64,000 nucleotides of DNA from positions 6,002,501-6,066,500 of the forward strand of contig NC_087158.1 in NCBI RefSeq assembly GCF_035594125.1, read 5' to 3'. The notes beneath the pieces were generated by a model, which saw only the letters and a program-made list of their open reading frames with translations, searched no databases and was not told where the DNA came from. The translations under genes and the position numbers were made by a program. The DNA comes from Scylla paramamosain. Its lineage: Eukaryota > Arthropoda > Malacostraca > Decapoda > Portunidae. Below, one piece after another: positions 45,815 through 64,000 of this stretch (position 1 is its first letter; every line of letters starts with the position of its first letter).

Positions 45815-48800
45815 ATTACCAAAAGTGTGTATTTTCAGTGTTTTTTTTCAGCTATTACGTGAAAAAAAAATGCCAAAATGCATGCAAAGCACCCCATATG
45901 AGGAAAAAAAGGACATTACGAGAAACGTGCATTATGAGAGTTTTTGAGATTCTTGGATACTAAAACGCTAAAACTCATGAATAACACTCTTAATTGAGAA
46001 ACAGAACAACCTTACCAAATGCGTATATTTTGAGTGTTTTTCACATTCTTGGTTAACAAAACCCCAAATTTCATGCGAAAATAGCTTTATATGGGAAAAA
46101 AATGACATTACCATAAAAGTGTCTTTTGAGTGTTTTTGAGCGTGTTAGGCAATAAAGCACTAAAAAGAAGGGCAATCACATTAAATATAAATAAATATAA
46201 ATATAAATAAAACCAACTTTTACCAAGAACTTGCCTTTAATTGTTTTTGAGCTCCTTACATACCAAAACGCTAAAACGTATGTAAAACATCCTTTATGGA
46301 GAAACAGAAAAAACATTACCAGAAACATGTATTTTGAGTGTTTTTTGATCATGTTACCTATAAAAACGCTTAAATACATGCAAAGAACCCTATGTTTGGG
46401 AAACGAAAGGACATTATGAGAAACGCGTATTATGAGTGTTTTTAAGTTCCTTAAGTACGAAAAAGCTAAAACCCACAAATAACACTCTTTATAAAGACAC
46501 AAAAAAAAAAAAAAATGTAATATAAAGAAAAAAATACCAATTTTTTTTTTTTTATCTTCATAGGTACCGGGATGCCAAAATTCTGTTAAAATTCAGAGAA
46601 ATTATGTGGAAAAAAGAATATTATCGAAAAAAGTTAATTTTAGCTTTTTTCGGACTGTTATGTACCAGACCCTAAAGTGCATGCAAAGCCATCTATATGA
46701 GGAAATTAAACGCCTTTCCAAGGAAACTGTCTTTTGAGTGTTTTTCAGCATGTTAGGCAGCAAAACGATAAATAATATGGGAGTCTCTCTATATGGGAAT
46801 GTAAAAGAAAATTACTGAAAACGTGTCTTTTCAGTGTTTTACGTAGAAAAACGCTAAAACGGTTGGAAACCAAACAATATCAAGAAATAGAAAAACATTA
46901 CCAAAAAGGTATATTTTGAGTGTTTTTGAGCTTGTTACCTACAAAAAAACACGAAAATGGATGCTAAGCACTCTATATTGGTCAACAAAAGGATATTACG
47001 AGAAACGTCTATAATGAGTGTTTTATAGTTTCACAAGAACCATAAGGCAAAAAATGCAAAAAACTCGTGTGTATGGAGAAGTTTCTTAGATACTAAAGTG
47101 CTGAAACTCATGAATACCACTCTTAATTGAGAAACAGAACAACCTTACTATATGCGTGTATTTTGAGTGTTTTTCACATTCTTAGTTACCAAAACCCAAA
47201 ATTGCATGCGAAACTAACTTTATTTGGGAAAAAAATGACATTACCAGAAAAGTGTCTTTTGAGTGTTTTTTTAGCGTGTTAGGCAATAAAGCACTAAAAA
47301 GCAAGGCAATCACATTAAATGGGAATAAAACCAACTTTTACCAAGAACTTGACTTTAAGTGTTACTTACATACCAAAACACTAAAACGCATGCAAAACAC
47401 CCTTTATGGAGAAACAGAATAACATTACAAAAACATATATTTTGTGTGTTTTTAATCATGTTATCTATAAAAACGCTTAAATACCTGCAAAGAACCTTAT
47501 GTTTGGGAAAGGAAAGGACATTACGAGAAACGTGTATTATGAAAGTTTTTAAGTTCCTTAAGTACCAAAAAGCTAAAACCCACAAATAACAGTCTTTATT
47601 TAGGAAAAAATAAAAATAAATAAATAAATAATATTGGATTTTTTTTTTTGTTTCTTCATAGGTACCGAGATGCCAAAATTCTGGCAAAATTCAGGGCAAT
47701 TATGTGATAAAAGAACATTTTCCAAAAAGTTAATTGTAGCTTTTTTTCGGACTGTTATGTACCAAACCCTAAAGTGCATCCAAAGCCACCTACATGGGAA
47801 AATTAAACGACTTTATAAGAAACCTGTCTTTTGAGTGTTTTTCAGCATGTTAAGCAACAAAACGATAAATAATATGGAAATCAATCAATATGGGAATACA
47901 AAACAAAATTACTGAAAACGTGTCTTTTCAGTGTTTTACGTAGAAAAACACTAAAACGGATGCAAACCAACCAATATGAAGAAATAGAATAACATTACCA
48001 AAAATATGTATTTTGAGTGTTTTTGATCATGTTATAAAAACGCTTAAATACATGCAAAGAACCCTATGTTTAGGTAAGGAAAGGACATTACGAGAAACGT
48101 GTATTATGAGTGTTTTTAAGTTCTTAAGTACCAAAAAGTTAAAACCCAAAAATAACACTCTTTATAGAGGAAAAATAAATAAATAAAAAATAGGATTTTT
48201 TTTTTATTAATTTTCAGAGGTACGAAGGTGTCAAAATTCTGGCAAAATTCAGGGAAATTATGTGAAAAAAGAACATCATGAAAAAATTTAATTTTAGCTT
48301 TTTTTCGGACTGTTATGTACCAAACCCTAAAGTGCATTCAAAGCCATCTATATGAAGAAATTAAACGACTTTAACAAAAACCTGTCTTTTGAGTGTTTTT
48401 CAGCATGTTAGACACCCAAACGATAAATAATATGGAAGTATCTCTATATGGGAATTCAAAACAAAATTTCTGAAAACATGTTTTTTTTCAGTGTTTTACG
48501 TAGAAAAACGCTAAAACGGATGCAAACCAACCAATATGAAGAAATAGAATATTACCAAAAAGTTATATTTTGAGTGTTTTTGAGCTTGTTACAAAAAAAA
48601 CGCGAAAATGGATGGAAAGCACTCTATATTGGGAAACAAAAGGACATTACGAGAAACATGTATAATGAGTGTTTTATAGTTTCACATGAACCACAAGTCA
48701 AAACACGCAAAAACTCGTGTATATGAAGTTTCTTAGATACCTAAATGCTGAAACTCATGAATAACACTCTTGATTAAGAAACAGAACAACCTTACCGAAT

Positions 48801-49079
48801 GCGTGTATTTTGAGTGCTTTTCATATTCTTAGTTACCAAAACCCCAAATTGCATGCGAAACTAGCTTTATGTGGGAAAAAGAATGACATTACCAGAAAAG
48901 TGTCTTTTGGGTGTTTTTTGATCGTGATAGGTAATAAAGCACTAAAAAGCTGTGCAATCACATTACATGAGAATGAAACCAACTTTTACCGAGAACTTGC
49001 CTTTAAGTGTTTTAAAGCTCCTCACATACCAAAACGCTAAAACGCATACAAAACGCCCTTTATTGAGAAACAGAAAAAC

Positions 49080-49080
<1 letters not shown>
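45815..49080 (+). repeat. Satellite HOR segment right of LINE copy A
   Basis: After about 150 bp of divergent monomer the HOR units return, with markers at about 46,563, 47,661 and 48,220. A small AAATATAA expansion interrupts monomer 9 at 46,185-46,206. The unit starting at 47,661 loses several monomers at about 48,000. Near 49,080 the array gives way to divergent monomers. Confidence 0.8.
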
Positions 49081-55639
<6,559 letters not shown>

Positions 55640-55640
<1 letters not shown>

Positions 55641-56130
55641 TTTAGGCGTTTTGGTTTCTAAAAAGCTGGAAAACGCTTAAATCATACGTTTTTGGTAATG
55701 TCTCCCGATAAAGGCTATTGTGCACGCGTTTTAGCATTTTGGAACGTAAGAAGCTCAAAAACACTCACAAGACACCATTTTGATAATGTTGTTTTGATTT
55801 TTATGTAGAGTGCTCTTTAGAGTTTTGGTGCCTAACGCTGAAAAGCCCCGAAATAACATTTTTTTTCTGGGAATGTAGTCTCTTTACCCTACAGAGGGTG
55901 AAATGGATGAATTTTTGCGTATTGGTACGTAATAAGCTGAAAAACATTCAAAATACACGTTTTTGGCAATATTATTCTGTTTCTCCATGAAGTTTCTTTT
56001 CTATGCATTATAGTCTTTTGGTACGTAAAAAGCGGAAAACACTTAAAAGACACGTTTTTGTTTGTTTTTCCAGTATAGCTTACTTTGCATGCACTTTGGC
56101 GTTTTCGAAAACACTACTAATACATGTTTT
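55640..56130 (-). repeat. Inverted island of satellite monomers
   Basis: About five monomers read in the minus direction (for example ACGTAAGAAGCTCAAAAACA at 55,744) between plus-oriented neighbours. Both junctions fall inside monomers. It is a local inversion of about 0.5 kb in the divergent satellite. Confidence 0.8.
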
Positions 56131-59100
56131 TGTACCCTAAATGAGGAAAGGAAACGCGATTTCCAGAAAAGTGCCTTTTGAATGTTTATTGGCGTGCTAG
56201 GCACCAAAACGCTAAAAAAGCATGGAAAGTACCCTATAAAGGAAAACAAAACAACTTAACCAAAAACGTCTGTTTTCAGTGTTTTTGAGTTTCTTACCTA
56301 CCGAAACGCTAAATCGCATGAAAAAAAAACAAAAAAAACGAAGAAATAATACTATCAAAAACAAATATTTCGAGTGTTTTTGAGTTAGTTAAGTATAAAA
56401 ACGCCAAAATGCATATATAGTATCTTAAATGGGAAAATGAAAAGACGTTACTAAAATGTGTACTATTGGTGTTTTTTTTTTTTTACTTATTAGGTACGAA
56501 GTCGCTAAAATGCATGAAATTATATATATATGAAATATATATGAATATATATATGAAATATCTATATGAAATAACATCACCAAAAACGTATATTTTCAGT
56601 GTTTTCACATTGTTATGAATGAAAACGCCATAAATGCATGTAAAGCCCCCTATTTGGGGAAAGGAAACGACATTTCAGAAACGTGTCTAAAATGTGTTCT
56701 TCAGCGTGTTAGGCACAAAAATGCTAAAAAACATACAAATCACCTGATATGGGAATACAAAACAACATTAAGAAAACGTTTCTTTTTTAGTGTCCTACGT
56801 ACCAAAACGATAAAAAAAAAACATAGCAAACATCCTTTATGGAGAAACAGAATAACATTACCAAAAACAAGTATTTTTAATGTTTTATAAGATTGTTACG
56901 TAAAAAAAAGCCTAAATGAATCGAAAATACCCTATATGGAAAAAATCAAAAGACATTACGAGAAACGTGTATTATGAGTGTTTTTTACCTTCTTAGTATC
57001 AAAAGGGTAAAACGCATGAATAACGCTCTATATGGAGAAAAAGAACAATATTGCCCCAAAAAAACGTGCATTTTGAGTGTTATGATATTGTTAGTTACCA
57101 AAAAGCCAAAATGCATGCAAAGACCCATATATAGATATATGAAACGACATTAAAAACACATGAAAATACCCTATATGGAGAAACAGAATACATTTACCAA
57201 AAACGTGTATTTTGAGTGTCTTTGAACTTATTATGTACAAAATCGCCTATCATCAAACAAAACACCCTGCATATGGAAATGAAAGGACATTACGAGAAAC
57301 GTTTGTTATGTATTTTTTTTTATTACTCTCTTAAGTACCAAATCATTAAAAAGCTTCCATAGCGCTCTGAAGAAAAAGAACAAACTTACGAAAAACGTGT
57401 ATTTTTTTACATTGATAATTACGAAAATGCCAACATGCATGTAAAGCAACCTATATGAAGAAATGAAACGAAATAACTAGAAACTTGTCTTTTGTTATTT
57501 TTTGCGCTTGTCAGGCACCAAATCAGTAAGAAGCAACGAAACTACAAAACTACTAAAACGTCTCTTTAGAGTGTTTTTTGTTTAGGTTCTTACGAACTAA
57601 AATGTCAAAATACATGCAAACACCCTGTTAGGTACCAAAACACCAAAAAGAGCCTATATGAGGAAATGAAAGGACATGACAAAAAACGTGTATTATGAGT
57701 TTTTTTCAGCTTCTTAGGTACCAAAACGCTAAAATAAATGAGAAGCACACTGTATGGAAAAAGAGAAAAACATTACCAAAATTGTGTAATTTGAATGTTT
57801 TTTTTTTCACATTGTCAGGTAGCAAAACACCATAATGCTTGCTCGCTATACGAGAAAATTAAACAACAATGTAAGAAATGTGTTTTTATGTGTTTTCAGC
57901 GTGTTAGGCACGAAAATGCTAAATAGCATGGAAAGCACTTTATACAGAAATGCAAAATAACATTACTAAAAGCATGTCTTTTTAGTGTTTTAAACTTTTT
58001 ACGTTCCAAAACGCTAAAACACGTGCAACAAACACGAATAACCCTACCAAATAGAAAAACCTTATCAAAAATGTGTATTTTGAGTCTTTTTCAGTCTGTT
58101 ACGTACATCAACTTAAAAATGCATGTAAAGCACCCTGTATGTGGAAACGATAGGACATTACGAGAAACGTGCATTATCAGTGTTTTGAGTCTCTTAGGTA
58201 CCAAACACTAAACGGCCTGAATGAAAATTGAATATATCCTATATCTCTTAATGGAGAAACAGAACATCACCAAAAATGTGTTTTTTAGTGTTTTTTTTTT
58301 ACCTTGTTATGTACAAAAACGTCAGAAAACATACGAAGCATCCTATATGGGGAAATAGAAAGACATTAGGAGAAACAAGTTTTGTTAGTGTTTTTGAGCT
58401 TCCTAAATACCAAAACGCTAAAACGCATGAATAGCACCCTATATAGAGAAAAGGAACAACATTAGCTAAAACCTTTATTTTGAGCGTTTTTCACATTATG
58501 TAGCAAAACATTATAATGCATGCAGATCCCTATATGAAGAAGCAGAACTATATTACAGGAAACGTGTCTTTTGAGTGTTTACTTGAGTGTTAGGAACCAA
58601 AATGCTAAAAAGCATTGAAAGCACCCTATTTGGCAATATAAAATAACATTACCAAGAAAGTATCTTCAGAGTGTTTTTGATCTTCTTACGTACAAAATCG
58701 CTGAAACGTATGCAAAACAACCTTTATGGAGAAACAGAATAACATTACCAAAAACTTGTATTTTGATTGCTTTTGTGCTTGTTAAGTACAAAAATGCCAA
58801 ATTACACGCAAAGCATCCTACATGGAGAAAACAAAGGACATTACGAAAAAAGTGTATTATGAGAGATTTTGAGATTTTTATGTACCAAGACTCAAAAACA
58901 CATGATTAGCACTCTATATGGAAAAACAACTCTACCGAAAACTTTTACTTAAACTCTTTTTCATATTGTTAAATACCAAAAGACAAAAATGCATTGGAAG
59001 CCCCCTTTATCGGGAAACGAAACGACATTATCATCAACGTGCCTTTTGAGTGTTTTCAACGTGTTAGACACCAGAACGCTAAAAAGCATGGAAAGTACTC

Positions 59101-59206
59101 TATAATGGAATACAAAACAACATTACTAAGAACGTGTTTTATAGGTTCTTATGTACAGAAACGCTAAAACCCATGCAAAATACCCTTTATGGTGAAACGA
59201 AATAAA
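56130..59206 (+). repeat. Divergent satellite leading into duplicated block copy B
   Basis: Plus-oriented divergent monomers. From about 56,867 onward the sequence aligns base for base, with substitutions and small indels, to 41,183-43,766 but without the SINE. A short ATATATGAA expansion lies at 56,520-56,570. Confidence 0.8.
58023..58038 (+). other. Empty SINE target site (pre-insertion sequence)
   Basis: A single GTGCAACAAACACGAA occurs at the position homologous to the SINE in copy A, with matching flanks on both sides (TTCCAAAACGCTAAAACAC before, CTACCAAATAGAAAAA after). Confidence 0.93.
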
Positions 59207-61258
59207 TATTTCGTTGATAAATTACATTCAGGACAGTTAGGGAACATCCCTTACAGAAGAAAAAGATTGCAGAAGAATGATCCTAAATGGATGACTGAGG
59301 TTAAAACACTACATAGGGCGAAAAAGAAGTATATATGAGATTAAAGACAGGGGAAGTGGTTTTAAGGCCATAATATAATGAATTAGAAAAGTCAGGAGTT
59401 TAACAAGGAAAGCTAAAAATAGTTATGAATTAAAGGTAGCCAGCCAAGCGAAGATGGACCTCAAGAGATTTTATCAGGCATATAAGACGAAGAATAGAGA
59501 AACAATAGTTCCTTAAAGACAGCAGAATGGGACCTGATTAGTTGTTGAGAGGAGATTAGTAAAATTTTGAGCGAGTATTTTTTAATTGTCTTTGCCCAGG
59601 AAAACATGCAGGATTTGCCGAATAGTGAGAAGATATTTAGAGTAGAAGAAAATGAGAAGCTGACAGATATTACCATAACTAAAAGAGATAGTGGAACAGG
59701 AGATAGATAAGTTGAAAAGTTCAAGTCACCAGGACCAGATGAAATATATTCCACAGTATTGAAGGAAAGGAAAAAGGTTATAAGTAATCTGTCAGTTTCT
59801 GTCCTTAGGAAATCACTTTAGTCATGTGAGGTATCGGTAATTTGGAGGCAGGCGAATATAGTACCTACCTTTAAGGAAGGAGATAAAACTTTAACGTCTA
59901 ACCTGTCAGCTTAACTTCTGTTGAATGTAAAATAATGGAGTCAATAATAGCGAAGAACATTTAAGAGCATTTAGACAAACATAACTTGATAACTCAGTTA
60001 CAGCACGGCTTCTGGAATAGGGAGTCTTACCTGAGAAACATGGTAAGTTTATACAGTAAGGTTTACAAGGCGGCAGATAATGGTGATAGTTATGGCATCC
60101 TATATCAGGACTTTAGCAAAGCGTTTGACAAGGTACCCCATCAGAGGCTACTGAGAAATGTTAAGGCGCACGAGAGAGATGAGGTGTTTAGATTGGATAA
60201 GATCATGGCTAAGCGTCACGCGACAGTGTTGTAATAATCGGCTCTAAATCGGAGTGGGGTCAAGTAATTAGTGGGGTGACAAAGGGATTATTAGTATTAA
60301 GGCCGATGTTGTTTGTAATATATGTCAATGGCTTGGATTGTGGAATTAGTAGTGTTGTTAGTAAATTTGCGGATGACACGAGAATATGTAGATTAATTAG
60401 GTCAGAATCGCATACCATCGCCTTGCAGGCAGATTTCAATAGGTTGAACGAATGGACGGACAGATGGCAAATGCAGTTTAATGTCAACAAATGCAAAGCA
60501 CTTAGCGTAAGTAGAAGAAACCCACACAGTAGTTACACAATGAACAACCAAGTTCTGGTAGGTTCAGGGTAAGTAAAAGATTTGAGATTTAAGGTTATAT
60601 CTGAACTCCGTATAAGAAAACAATGGAAAGAGGCCAGAAACAAAGCAAATAGTGTATTATGATTCATTTTCAGGAGTGCTAAAAGTAGAACTCCTGAAGT
60701 AATATTAAATTTACATTTGGAGCTGGTCAGACTTCATCTAGACTACGCTGTCCAATTCTGGTCACCGCATCACAGGAAGGATAAAGGTCTATTAGAATCA
60801 GTACAAAGGAAAATGACTAGAAGGATACAGGGGATAAGGAGTATTCCTTACGAAGCGATATTCAAGCTGTTAAATTTACATTCTTTAAAGAGACGCAGGT
60901 TAAGAGTGGACCTAATAGAAGTCTTTTAGTGGTATATGGGTTATAATAAAGGGAACATAAGGAAAATTCTTAGAATCTGTAAATATGATAGAACAAGAAA
61001 GACGGGTTCAAGCCTGAAAACTTGATGTTCAAAAAGGAGACAGGATGGAATTGATTCTCAAATAGAGTAGTAGATAATTGGAACGGACGTAGTAGTCAAG
61101 CTGTTAGTGCTGAGGCATTTGGGAACAATAATGATAAAATTACACATTTATGAATGGGGATGATAGGTGGAAATAGGCATATTTCATACAAATACTTCCA
61201 CTTGTAGGCCTGATGCCTTCTTGCAGATTTACTTATTTCTTATGTTCTTATGTTCTTA
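59207..61258 (+). mobile_element. 5'-truncated CR1/jockey-like LINE, copy B
   Basis: This is the second copy of the same LINE insertion, about 2.05 kb, with identical truncation point and identical satellite flanks. Its 3' end reads CTTATGTTCTTATGTTCTTA, one octamer repeat more than copy A. It is slightly better preserved than copy A. Confidence 0.85.
59270..60929 (+). pseudogene. LINE reverse transcriptase, copy B, frameshifted
   Basis: The motif order is as in copy A: DFSKAFDK at 60,109-60,132, an intact FADD box at 60,366-60,377, then RLNEWTDRWQMQFNVNKCK and a C-terminal segment at 60,717-60,929 with LVRLHLDYAVQFWSPHHRK and LLESVQRKMTRRIQ, the thumb/connection region typical of CR1/jockey enzymes. 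Frameshifts separate the pieces (for example around 60,230), so no full enzyme can be made. Confidence 0.86.
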
Positions 61259-64000
61259 TTACCAAAAGCGTGTATTTTCAGTGTTTTCAGCTATTACGTG
61301 AAAAAAAAAAATGCCAAAATGCATGCAAAGCATCCTATATGAAGAAAAAGAGCGACATTACTAGAAACGTGCATTATGAGTATTTTTCAGATTCTTAGGT
61401 ACCAAAACGCTAAAACTCATGAATAACACTCTTAATTGAGATACAGAACAACCTTACCAAATGTATGTATTTTGAGTGTTTTTCACATTCTTAGTTACCA
61501 TAACCCCAAATTGCATGCGAAACTAGCTTTATGTGGAAAAAAAAATGACATTATCAGAAGAGTGTCTTTTGAGTGTTTTTCAGCGTGTTAGGCAATAAAG
61601 CACTAAAAAGCAGGGCAATCACATTACATGGGAATAAAACCAAATTTTACCAAGAACTTGCCTTTAAGTGTGTTTGAGCTCCTTACATACTGAAACGCTA
61701 AAACGCATGCAAAACACCCTTTATGGAGAAACAGAAAAACATTACCAAAAACATATATTTTGAGTGTTTTTGATCATGTTACTTATAAAAACGCTTAAAT
61801 ATATGCAAACAACCCTATATTTGGGAAACGAAAGGACATTATGAGAAATGTGTACTCGTATTATGAGTGTTTTTAAGTTCCTTAAGTACCAAAAAGCTAA
61901 AATCCACAAATAACACTTTAGAGAAAAAAAAAATAGTAATTTTTTTTTTTGTTTTTTTATTATTCATCTTCATAGGTACCAAGATGCCAAAATTCTGTCA
62001 AAATTTAGGGAAATTATGTGAAAAAAAGAACATTATCAAAAAATTTATAGATTTTTTTCGGACTGTTATGTACCAAACCCTAAAGTGCATGCAAAGCCAC
62101 CTATATATGGAAATTAAACGACTTTACAAGAAACCTGTCTTTTGAGTGTTTTTAAGCATGTTAGGCACCAAAACGATAAATACCATTGAAGTCACTCAAT
62201 ATGGGAATCCAAAACAAAATTACTGAAAACATGTCTTCTCAGTGTTTTACGTAGAAAAACGCTAAAACGGATGGAAACCAACCAATAAGAAGAAATAGAA
62301 AAACATCACCAAAAAGGTATATTTGGGTGTTTTTGAACTTGTTACCTACAAAAAACGCGAAAATGCCTGCAAAGCACTCTATATTGGGAAACAAAAGGAC
62401 ATTATGAGAAACGTGTATAATGAGTGTTTTATAGTTTCACAAGATCCACAAGGCAAAAACAAAAACACAAAAAAACACAAAAACTCGTATATATGAAGAA
62501 GTTTCTTAGAAACCAAAATGCTGAAACTCATAACACTCAAAATTGAAAAACAGAACAACCTTAGTAAATGCGTGTATTTTGAGTGTTTTTTTTTTCAGAT
62601 TCTTAGTTAAAAAAAAAAACGAAATTCCATGCGAATATAGCTTTATGTGGGGAAAAAAATTACATTACCAGAAAAGTGTCTCTTGAGAGTTTTTGAGAGT
62701 GTTAGGCAATAAAGCACTAAAAAGCAGGGCAATCACATTACATGGAAAAAAAACAGTTTATATGCGCTAAAACGCATGCAAAACACACTTTATATAGAAA
62801 CAAAATAACATTACCAACAACAGGTATTTTGAGTGTTTTTTAATCATGTTATCTATAAAACCGCTTAAATACATGCTTAAAAACGCTTAAATACCTTATG
62901 TTTAGAATAGAAAAGGATATTACGACAAACGTGTATTATGAATGTTTTTAAGTTCCTTAAGAACCAAAAAGCTAAAACCCACAAGTAACACTTTATTTAG
63001 ATATAAAATAAAATAAATAAATAAATAGAAAAATAGGAGTTTTTTATTTTTTTTTATTCATCTTCATAGGTACCGAGATGCCAAAATTCTGGCAAAATTC
63101 AGGGCAATTATGTGATAAAAGATCATTATTAAAAAAAGTTAATTTTAGCTTTTTTTCGGAGTCTTATTTACCAAACCCTAAAGTGCATGCAAAGCCACCT
63201 GTATGAGGAAATTAAACGACTTTACCAGAAACCTGTCTTTTGAGTGATTTTCAGCTTGTTAGGCATCAAAACGATAAATAATATGGAAGTCACTCTATAT
63301 GAGAATCCAAAACAAAATACTGAAAACGTGTCTTTTCTGTGTTTTAGGTAGAAAAACACTAAAACGGATGCAAACCAACCAATATGAAGAAAAAGAATAT
63401 TACCAAAAAGGTATATTTAGAGTGTTTTTAATCTTGTTACCTAAAAAAAGGTGAAAAAGGATGCAAAGCACTCTATATTGGGAAACAAAAGGACATTACG
63501 AGAAACGTGAATAATGAGTGTTTTATAGTTTCAAAAGAACCACAAGGCAAAAAACGCAAAAACTCGTGTATATAGAGGTTTCTTAGTTACCAAAATGCTG
63601 GTACTCATGAATAACACTCTTAAATGAGAAACATAACATCCTTACGAAATGCGTGTAATTGAGTGTTTTTCACATTCGTATTTACCAAAACCCCAAATTG
63701 CATGCAAAACTAGCTTTATGTTGGTAAAAAATGACATTACCAGAAAAGTGACTTTGGGTGTTTTTGAGCGTGTTAGGCAATAATACACTAAAAAGTAGAG
63801 CAATAACATTATATGGGAATGAAACCAACTTTTACCAAGAACTTGCCTTTAAGTTTTTTTGAGCTCCTTACCTACCAAAACGCTAAAATGAATGCAAAAC
63901 ACCCTTTATGGAGAATTAGAATAACATTACCAAAAACATGAATTTTGAGTGTTTTGATCATGATACCAATAAAAACGCGAAAATACATGCAAAGAACCCT
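61259..64000 (+). repeat. Satellite HOR segment right of LINE copy B
   Basis: Same order as after copy A: a divergent monomer, then HOR units with markers at about 61,975 and 63,070. Unit-specific variants are shared with the segment after copy A: an AAATTCTGT variant at 46,563 and 61,975, and GGGCAATTATGTGATAAAAG at 47,695 and 63,101. The array runs off the window. Confidence 0.82.

Overview
The window looks like nuclear DNA of a metazoan, most likely an invertebrate and possibly a crustacean or other arthropod. It is dominated by decayed mobile DNA, very long microsatellites and AT-rich satellite DNA. No intact host gene was recognised, and the taxon is inference only.

Region 1 (about 1-13,120) holds a decayed Polinton/Maverick (adintovirus-like) element with every recognised gene on the minus strand. 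In transcriptional order these are a penton-like minor capsid protein (13,119-12,140), protein-primed family B DNA polymerase (10,774-7,792), A32-type packaging ATPase (7,002-6,311), retroviral-type integrase with chromodomain (6,220-5,240), a Polinton-specific protein of unknown role (5,231-4,405), a macro-domain protein (4,087-3,413), a small pVI/pX-like basic protein (3,165-2,899), the double-jelly-roll major capsid protein (2,765-1,559) and an adenain-type cysteine protease (1,334-969). A possible further broken frame lies at 376-115. This is a set for virion building, replication and integration. Most genes are interrupted by frameshifts while active-site motifs are still readable. No terminal inverted repeats were found.

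Region 2 (13,120-14,715) is a low-complexity transition: an (AAT)n run, a duplicated GC-rich segment with C-rich tracts, a 237-nt near-pure poly-T followed by (CT)n, and a 31-bp-arm hairpin.

Region 3 (14,715-64,000) is almost wholly one satellite family. Its monomer is about 95 bp and resembles a run such as TTACGTACCAAAACGCTAAA followed by a TATATGG box, a CATTACC box and a GTGTATTTTGAGTGTTTTTG box. From 14,715 to about 17,555 it is divergent and on the minus strand; it then flips to the plus strand. From 17,555 to 41,182 it forms a 12-monomer higher-order repeat (HOR) of about 1.1 kb, with a larger period of 4-5 HOR units in part of it. Divergent, non-HOR monomers occupy 41,183-43,766 and 49,080-59,206, and HOR resumes at 45,815-49,080 and 61,259-64,000.

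A block carrying divergent satellite plus a 5'-truncated CR1/jockey-like LINE occurs twice (from 41,183 and from 56,867, offset about 15.4-15.7 kb), so it is a segmental duplication. Only the first copy carries a tRNA-derived SINE with 16-bp target-site duplications; the second copy keeps the empty site, which orders the events: satellite, LINE insertion, duplication, SINE insertion. The whole resembles a satellite HOR core with older divergent flanks, as known from pericentromeric DNA, next to a dead virus-like transposon.
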